Positions 57,100 to 64,000 of a stretch of 64,000 bases of DNA are shown piece after piece; positions within the stretch are counted from its first letter, which is position 1; the number at the start of each line of letters is the position of its first letter. The position numbers were made by a program, and so were the translations under genes. The notes under the pieces are model-generated. The model made no database searches. It had not been told where the DNA came from and was given only the letters and a program-made list of their open reading frames with translations. Source of the stretch: Populus alba (taxonomy: Eukaryota; Streptophyta; Magnoliopsida; Malpighiales; Salicaceae); assembly GCF_005239225.2 (NCBI RefSeq), contig NC_133293.1, positions 21,544,333 through 21,608,332 on the forward strand, read 5' to 3'.

Positions 57100-57590
57100 C
57101 TTAAATTATTTTAACACATTTGTAACCCCCTTGATCCAACAAGAATACCCATCATCTAACATTATGCATGCCACAAAACTTTTAATTTAATATTTTTTTT
57201 TAACAAACACTTGATGGTAAAATTTTCCTACAAGTATTGAACAAACAATTCAATACTTACTCTCATCATAATAAGAAAGCCAAACATTGATTCACATAAT
57301 ACCATTATAAAAGCTGAATAAAACTCAGACATATAAAAGCTCAAAAAATAATAATATCATAGGATGATTCATAGGGTTTTTTTAACATCTTTAACCCTAT
57401 ATATTCCGGAATGTGCAAAAAAAATAATAAGTATAATTGAAATAACAATGGTGGCAACCTCTGCCATCACTTTTGACATGTATTTGACCATAATATTGCC
57501 ATAAAATTTGTGTGCCCGTTCTTTAATTTTACTAGTGTTTGTATTAATTGTTTGATTGATTGCAAGAAATAACCACGAGGATTGATAGAG
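57100..57590 (-). repeat. Inverted arm of copy 2
   Basis: Reverse complement of the sequence corresponding to copy A/C (left arm about 56740-57090 plus its 3' flank as kept in 54250-54550). Junction phrases TAACACATTTGTAACCCCCTTGATCC and TTATGCATGCCACAAAAC match copy 1's right arm. The spacer between the arms of this copy is much shorter than in copy 1. Confidence 0.8.
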
Positions 57591-57596
57591 GCACAC
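57369..57596 (-). pseudogene. Unrecognised membrane-protein exon, copy D (inverted)
   Basis: 75-codon minus-strand frame (NQTINTNTSKIKERAHKFYG, IVISIILIIFFAHSGIYRVKDVKK). The first hydrophobic segment and NQLSYNEKK are lost by a deletion. Homologous to copies A, B and C. Confidence 0.5.
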
Positions 57597-57984
57597 AAGT
57601 AAGCCTTGTGTAAGACTACTTGTTGAAAAATGATGAACTGAAATAGTTATGTTTTGAGGATTGTATTTAAAATTTTTTGGTGAAATTGATCGATTATGTG
57701 CATCCAGAGCAAGAATATGTCACCTCTGCCTTCAAGTACTTGAATGAGGTTTTAATGGTTTTCATTGCTGGTGTTTCTCTGGTAATTTTAGCAAAGCGTA
57801 GAGGAGAAAAGAGAAGGGTACAAGACCAACAGTACATTTTCCTCTTGTAATTTTTGTGTGCATTTTTGGTGTTAAGGTACAAAAGAATTACTTGAGCTAT
57901 TACTTTATCTTTACCTAAAGGCTAACGTTTTCTTGTGTTTGACAAAATAAATTATTCCTTAATGCTCTTTCTAATATATTTAAT

Positions 57985-58400
57985 ATTTGACACTATATAT
58001 ACCCTCTTCTTCCTATTATATTTATATACTTAAAAAGAAAAAAACTTGGATTCTTCCTTAATGCTCTTTCTAATATTTCTTCTTTTTTTTTTGTTTTGAA
58101 ATAAGCACAAATTAACTGATCGTGAATTTACAGGATGCACGTGACAAGGCGGCTGTATATGTATCAGAAAAATCGGCCAGCTCTTTCACTATATATATAT
58201 ATATATATATATATGCAGCTTACGTTATATTTATTTGCACTCAGGTCGGTTCGAAAGTTAGAAAATGTGGTGCGGGTTCATCTCTCTCGACCAGTTCAGG
58301 TTCAAAGGAAAGGGTGAGCAGGCTAAGAAGGCATCGAACGTAGTCTAACCCCTCGGGGTTATGTATAGAATTTTGTTTTTGTCTTAACGACAAAATCTAT
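57985..58400 (+). pseudogene. DUF1262 promoter and 5' fragment, copy 2
   Basis: Promoter match as in copy 1, then GGATGCACGTGACAAGGCGG at 58133 with M-H-V-T-R-R-L-Y-M-Y-Q-K-N-R-P-A-L-S-L, after which a TA microsatellite (58190-58214) breaks the frame. Further on, TCTAACCCCTCGGGGTTATG and AGAATTTTGTTTTTGTCTTA (58344-58390) match intron 1 of the gene at 62299 (62690-62740). So exon 1 was internally replaced. Confidence 0.8.
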
Positions 58401-58656
58401 GCGAAGTTAAGGTACCGAGGCACAATCAATAGCAAATGCCTCCAGGCTGACAAAGTAAAACTAAAAATTGAAATCAATACTACTTCACAGGTTATTAATC
58501 AACATCTGAATTTGATAACTCTTCCAAGAAGATGTAACCTTAAAGCCTCAGAATCATCAATAAAGACTAACCAAGTAGACTAAATTTTCATCACTAACAA
58601 CAAAATACACGAGGAGCAAAAGAAAAACTGGACTGAAACAACAAAAAAGAATATAC

Positions 58657-59006
58657 CTGAGCAATGTGCATCCCAGAAGGTTCAAAACCATCATAGCAAA
58701 TGGGTAGTGGTTTTTTCTCAAGAAGATGACGTGGTTCATCTTCTTGAATACATTCTTCACCAACGCTTCTCACAAGCTGAAACTTTTCCTCTAAACTTAA
58801 CAACCTGGAAATCAAAGCCCATCAACAAAATCCAAAAAAGATCACAACTTTACGCAAACCAATTAAAATTTTCATCGGAAGAAAAGATATATATAGAGAG
58901 AAAATAATTACTGGGGTGTAGTGGGATTTGATGAGGATGAAGCTGAAGGGGTGACAGTGAGGGATCGCATCTCTTCAGATGGAGGGGTTTGGTCATTCTC
59001 TTCCAT
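58657..59006 (-). pseudogene. Tyrosyl-tRNA synthetase, first two exons only
   Basis: Minus strand, exon 1 59006-58912 and exon 2 58804-58657, joined in phase (81 codons). Exon 2 reads LEEKFQLVRSVGEECIQED, PICYDGFEPSGMHIAQ, the start of the catalytic domain of plant cytosolic TyrRS, including the HIGH-like HIAQ. Family members have an Arg (SGRMHIAQ) that is missing here. No later exons (KMSKS, anticodon part) are found below 58657, where the DUF1262-derived sequence begins. So the gene is truncated; expression of the piece is unlikely to give an active enzyme. Confidence 0.8.
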
Positions 59007-59009
59007 TGT

Positions 59010-62000
59010 TGCTGGTTGCTGCTGATGTGAAGAAATGGAAAGGTCTTGTCTTTTTTAGTTAACAGAGAAAATAAAGGGGGCGGCTAGAGATTGAGAATCT
59101 TGCTGGTTTTAGATGAAAAAGCCCTAGACCTACTCCTTGTCTAGATCCAGCTAGGAGATAGAAGACCATTTAATGTGTTTAATGTATTCCAGACAAGGAT
59201 TTCCTTCAACAATTTGCGGGGGGCAGTATGCCTTCTTTATCTTTGTTTTTACCTCTACCTATGAAACAGATGATAAAAAGAATAAAAAACCAAGGCATTG
59301 AAAGTTTAAGTAAAATATGCACTGCTGCAGCATGCTGGGTATCTATATATTTTCGGGCATGTAAATTCCCCAGCATAGCAACCTTTTTAAAATTCTCCAT
59401 GTATAAAACCACAACACACCTCTTCATCCTCCATGAAGATGGAAGAAGATGGATCACTTTTAGACATCTTTTCTTGCCCTTGCCGTAAACCAGGTAGCAC
59501 GTCTGCAATCATGAAAAGCAGGGTCGAAAAGTACTTCATTTAAGAAACTAAACAATAGCATCATACAATTTTTGAATAAAGGAATCAGAAATTCCCAACA
59601 CTCAGAACACTCAGAGCACCAATAACGAAGTTCCCAACACTCAGAAAACAGAAGAGCACAGACAACAAATTCAAGAAAACAAAAACAAGCAGGAAAGAAG
59701 CAATATGAAGGTACATAAATGTCATTTGAAAGTGATGACAATTCTTTTGTGAACTTTGCGCTGGGATATGGTGTTTGCAGGAGTGAACTTTACAGCACGC
59801 ACACTACCGACAATTATTTTTTGGTTTTCTTGCACAAATAAATATCCCAGCACAAATAAATCTCGTATCGTACGTACGTGGTGGGGTGGCGAGTGCTGCC
59901 ATTGCGTACGGTGTTAGTCCACCTCACACGGCGTACAGTGGTTCAAGTTTTGCTTTTTGAGCCGTTACAACTTTTTGGCATGTAATTGCAGGGATTTGTT
60001 ACAGATCTGATCTGCAAGGCACCGTACAAAGATTTGTTAGTCCACCTCTCTGTTTTTTTTTAATGATATGTTTAATTTTATGTTTGTTCGTCACCGTAAA
60101 ACTATAGCCAGAGGATCTGGACCTCACTCAGCTTGGCCCGGTATATCAATTAGGTGGCCTTTTAATCTGGAGTTCGGTCAAGAGACAACCTGTTCTTTCT
60201 CCTTTATATTTTCTTGCCTTTTTACAAAATAATACTGTTTTAGATTTTATTTTTTTTTAAAAAGGAGCAAACCTTGTATGTTTTGAAAGCCTACTACGAT
60301 CGTGCATTGATAATTTCCAAAATGGAAAACCGTGTGTGCATATATATTATTTGCTTCAGTACTGGTCATAAAAATGCTACTTTGCCCATCACAATCACAA
60401 TTCTAATTATATATATATAATAACTAGAATAGTTGCAGATTTTACTGTTCATCCAAGCGCAAAATTATTGTCATGAGTTTTTTTTGTCCATTATTATTTT
60501 TTTGTTATTTGATTTTTTTCCGATTTGATCCTTCCAAACTTGGTTTTTTCAAGGTTTAGATGGATAATTTGTCCTGATTAACTTTGCACTAATTTTTCAT
60601 GATGTTCAAAGAAGGTTTTTTTCATTAAATTGATATACATGGTTCGGAAAATTCAAGTTCAATTTTCTTGATTGGGCACAATTGAAAATCCAAGGACCAG
60701 ATTTGTTAATTGAACAAAGTTCTAGACTGTTTTTTTTTTATATTGTAGTGAAGGCGTGCTTTTAGCATTTTTAGTCCCTCAAAGTCTTTTTTCCTAGTTT
60801 TTTTTCAAATATAATCCCTTTTTTATAAGGGTTTTACATTTTAGTCCAAAACTTAATTTTTTTCATGAATGGTCTCTGGACTTGAGAGAAAAGAGGAAAA
60901 GAAGAGAGAGTTATTGAATTACGGTGGAGAGGAGAGAAAGTTTATAAACGTTTACTTTTTTTGGTGACTAGACTTGTTATTTTTGTTGTCATTAGGTTTT
61001 ATTTGACAATAAAAAAATTTATTCAGGTTTTTTTTTAATTTATTTTGTCCAAAAAATTAGATTTGGGTGTGGAATTTATTTTTGAATCGAGTTGGTTTTT
61101 GTTTATAACTGTTTAAATTTTGACTTAATGCCAAAAATGGATTTTTTGAAGTCCTTATTATGTTCATAGGGTATTTTGGCTAAGAAAATGGGTCAAAATG
61201 GGTTTGTATCCCTAGAAAACGGTTGTCTGATTTTTCGATCACTTGAAGGCTCAAATCAATAACAATAAGCGACATGTTGCTATATAAAAAAGAAGATATA
61301 TATAGAGGCCCTGGTTCTTGGGCTTTTATTTTTAACAAAATATTTTCCGGCTGCACTCAAATTATACAGGAAAATTAAGTAGGAACCCAATATTCAAGAA
61401 ATTAATTCTAATTAAATTCCTATATAAAAAGTAAGAAAATGTCAAAATAAGAGACGGGCAATTAATGCTTTATTTATTTATTGATAATCAACAAATTTAA
61501 ATTCTATTCTTATTTTTTAAGCCAATCCAATCAAAACAGAATAATATTTAGATAAGCTGAAACATGCATGCACACTAGCTATATATACACTCTACACTCT
61601 TCCTCCTCCTCTTACATTTATATATTTTTGAAATAAAAGACTCGGGTTGTTCCTTATTTATCAGGCCAGTATTCTAACCAAAACATAATATTGAGACGAG
61701 TTGAACCATGCACACTTGAAGCTAATAAGAATATATATAATCTTCTTTTTTTATTATATTTATATATAAAAAAAGTTTGATTCTTTTTTAATGATCTTTT
61801 TTTTTTTGAAATAAGAATATATATTTTGTGAGTTTGTTAAGAGTTTGTGATCAATGTTTTCTTAACTACAAAACAACATATTGTTTTATTTTCTCAGTAT
61901 AATATAATATATGATATATAATGTTTAATTTATGATTAATAATGACGCGATTTACAATAAAATTTAGGGGGTCTTTGTTAATTAGTAAGAAAGAAAAACT

Positions 62001-62150
62001 AGTAAACGGATAATTCAAAGACTAAAGGTTTCAAATCAAATGTTGATAATGATTAATGATTTATTTATAGATAATCAAAAGCCAATTTAAACTCTATCTC
62101 TTGGTTTGTTTCTTGTGCCAATCCAATCAAAACGGAGATAGACAGGCTGA
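59010..62150. other. Intergenic region with no gene seen
   Basis: AT-rich. Contains a T-rich stretch at about 60420-61200 with phrases common in dispersed poplar repeats (AGTCCCTCAAAGT, CTTTTTTATAAGGG, TTTTAGTCC). A weak further copy of the DUF1262 promoter module lies near 61540-61820 (ATATATACACTC, CTTATTATATTTATAT and related phrases). Frames at 59206-59741 on both strands overlap and have no domain features. Confidence 0.5.
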
Positions 62151-62160
62151 ACCATGTACG

Positions 62161-62170
62161 CTATATATAC
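62161..62170 (+). promoter_or_regulatory. TATA-like element of the DUF1262 gene
   Basis: CTATATATACC is followed by CTCTTCTTCC and is repeated in the same context at about 55977 and 57990. It lies about 130 bases before the ATG at 62299, so there is room for a leader, possibly with a short untranslated intron ending CTACAG at 62292-62297. Confidence 0.5.
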
Positions 62171-62298
62171 CCTCTTCTTCCTATTATATTTAAATATTTT
62201 AAAAGAAAAGGACTTGGATTCTTCCTTAATATTGCTCTTTCTAATATTTCTTCTTAATTTTGAAAGAAGCACATATTAACTGATCGTGAATCTACAGG

Positions 62299-63676
62299 AT
62301 GTACGTGACAAGGCGGCTGTCCATGTATCAGAAAGATCGGTCAGCTCTTTCACTGCCTCCCCCAGATGGTCCGGATACCGGTATCTTGGTCATTCAAGAT
62401 ATTGAAAACGATTTTAAACACTGTTTTGGGTTTAGATGCCCTATTTTTGGATCCTGTCTGTCGTTTGACATCACTACAGGCTTGCCACTCCCGCAAAACA
62501 CCGTACTGGAAGCATGTAATATGAATTCCTGGATCTATATTCAGCCCATCCCAGTTATAAACAAGCCATTATCCGCTGGTGTTTACTACATCCTAAATTC
62601 GGGTTTTGGATGCCAAAGAGGGTAGGCAAATTTCTTTCTTTTTATCAAGGCACATATATATAATTATGATAAGGCACCGAACCTATTCTAACCCCTTTAG
62701 CTAGCTTATGTGTAGAATCTTGTTTTTGTCTTAAATATTGAATCATGATGGGTTTGATTAGTTATTCAGAAAAATATAAACAAGTCACTAATTTGGCTTA
62801 ATTAATTCTGTAGGCTTGCTTACACATCTTGTGGGGCGAAGAGCGGCTATAAGTTCTGTTTTTCCTGCGAAGTTATTCACGACGTGGGACCAAAACCATT
62901 AGATGCTTCCAATAAACATCAACAGTTCTACATTACAAGAGGGGGCTCTGGTTTTCGGTTCAAGTCTCTTGCCTCGGATGGTCATGATCCTAAACGCTTA
63001 CAAAGCCTTCACCGTATGTCTTCTGAAATAAAGAGGAGTAATTAATTTCCAGTTAGATGATGTTTCTGGCCTTGACCATTCGCTGCGAGGATGCCTTCCG
63101 GAATTCGATTTCCCTTTGTCTCGTGGGAGTTCTGATGCTGTTGTCGTTGGTAAATGGTATTGCCCTTTCATGTTTATCAAGGAAAAGAACGTGGCATTGC
63201 CAAATCAGGTGACAAGGTCAAGGTTCTATGAAATGACTCTTAAACAACAATGGGTCAGGATTTTCTCTTGCAGCAATTGTAATGATAATAGTACCGCGGG
63301 TGATTCTATTGCATTTGATGTAGATGTTGAAACTGAAGTGGTTTATGTCTTTGGGATGGAGAATTGTCAAAATGCAAAGGTCATTGATAGGATAAAATGG
63401 TTTGAGGGGTTAGACAAGGAGGGAGAAGCAGTACCATCTGTTGGTTTGGACAGAGTAATCATTGAGAAGATCATTAGGGATCAAGAAAGCTTCGGTTGGG
63501 TTAGAGGGAAAGACAAGGTGAAGGGAGTGGAGAGATTTGAAGGAGAAGCAAAGGAATGGAAGGAATTTGGGTGCTATATGTTGGTGGAGAGGTATATACT
63601 GAGGAGACCTAATAAAACACTGGTTCTGACCTGGGAATTCCGGCACGCTCACCGGATTAGATGCAAATGGGAATGA
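62299..63676 (+). CDS. DUF1262 family protein (function unknown), probably damaged in the middle
   Basis: Exon 1 62299-62621 starts MYVTRRLSMYQKDRSALSLP, the typical DUF1262 beginning. Exon 2 starts at 62814 (LAYTSCGAKSGYKFCFSCEV). The last part, 63057-63676, has VVVGKWYCPFMFIKE, FYEMTLKQQWVRIF, ETEVVYVFG and EFGCYMLVERYILRR, and ends FRHAHRIRCKWE, the usual DUF1262 C-terminus. The parts join in phase to 380 residues only if 63014-63056 is a 43-nt intron, shorter than plant introns normally are. Alternatively FQLDDVSGLDHSLR continues directly and a small indel near AATTAATTT (63040) has broken the gene. Family members have an RKGW-type segment just there that is not clear here. Biological role of DUF1262 is not known. 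Confidence 0.85.
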
Positions 63677-64000
63677 TTTTTCTATTATTCTTGACATGGA
63701 ATTTCTTGTAATGGTGGAAGTTTTGTTATTTTCTCTGTAGATTGCATGCCAAGAAAACAACCGAGTCTTGGGGACAAGGAACTTTGTTGAATTGATGCCT
63801 CAGAAGCTGCTGATGTTGAATCTGCTGATGTAGAAGCTGATATAAGTTTTAGATTTAATAAAACACTTGTTGTTTTGAATTTGTCAAGTTCTGTTAGGAT
63901 TGATATAAACCTTTTTATTTAGTCATTATCTTTATTTCAATTCTGTTACGTAACAGCAGCTGATTGTGCTGCTTGTTACTTGCATTTAAGCTTTTCTTTT
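63677..64000 (+). other. 3' flank of the DUF1262 gene
   Basis: Contains AATAAAACAC at about 63858, a plausible polyadenylation signal roughly 180 bases past the stop. No other feature. Confidence 0.5.

Larger units (their letters stand above)
56130..58400 (+). repeat. Composite duplicated unit, copy 2
   Basis: Direct repeat of 53310-56110 with only scattered changes over its first 950 bp. It is shorter in the middle (the part corresponding to about 54400-54900 is reduced) and extends further at the right end into more of the DUF1262 gene. Confidence 0.85.

Noticed and set aside
59206..59741. Overlapping frames of 86-100 codons on both strands
   Set aside because: Conflicting frames without domain features; ordinary AT-rich chance frames.
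1..64000. CRISPR arrays, bacterial operons or phage
   Set aside because: No spaced short repeats or bacterial gene organisation; introns and TATA boxes mark this as plant nuclear DNA.

Overview
This is a plant nuclear window, most likely from poplar (Populus) or another member of the Salicaceae. The evidence is the AT-rich spacing, the GT-AG introns, the plant-only families (pectin methylesterase with a pectin methylesterase-inhibitor (PMEI) domain, group A bZIP, AtSUN-type SUN protein, ZIFL transporter, DUF1262) and the many short AT-rich MITE-like and SINE insertions. The species call rests on recognition, not on a search.

Layout. 1-3.6 kb is intergenic, with a CT microsatellite and MITE-like repeats. 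3.7-9.8 kb holds two pectin methylesterase genes in tail-to-tail orientation (3691-5520 plus, 5840-9810 minus). 10.8-11.1 kb encodes a small secreted peptide precursor. 12.7-15.9 kb is a nine-exon type I inositol polyphosphate 5-phosphatase on the minus strand; a young SINE with a perfect target-site duplication sits just upstream of it. 19.3-20.6 kb is a degraded Ty1/copia fragment between direct repeats. 21.7-24.8 kb is a two-exon SUN-domain nuclear-envelope protein (minus). 26.9-32.2 kb is a decayed, unprocessed copy of a long-form tRNase Z gene. 32.6-38.0 and 44.5-48.9 kb are two copies of one segment, each carrying a group A bZIP gene (AREB3/DPBF type). Between them lie an ankyrin-like exon remnant, a polygalacturonase gene (39.4-41.0 kb, minus) and a T-rich minisatellite. 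49.5-51.6 kb looks like an insertion of mitochondrial DNA. 51.8-52.5 kb is a truncated ZIFL transporter. 53.3-58.4 kb is a young direct duplication of a composite unit (GDSL-lipase-like remnant, unknown membrane-protein exon, inverted copy of that exon, DUF1262 promoter and start). 58.6-59.0 kb holds the first two exons of a tyrosyl-tRNA synthetase only. 62.3-63.7 kb is the most complete DUF1262 gene.

Genes that could act together. Two pectin methylesterases and one polygalacturonase act in sequence on homogalacturonan in the cell wall. The two bZIP paralogs are probably ABA/seed-type ABRE-binding factors and differ mainly by MITE insertions, intron length and a G-box that only copy 1 keeps. 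The inositol 5-phosphatase and SUN protein are ordinary single genes.

The strongest candidates for something new are the inverted-repeat array of an unrecognised membrane-protein exon (53.9-57.6 kb), the serial duplication of the DUF1262 5' end, and the decayed tRNase Z that has lost metal-binding histidines. Exon boundaries were read by eye from GT/AG signals and checked by reading-frame phase; no similarity search was run.
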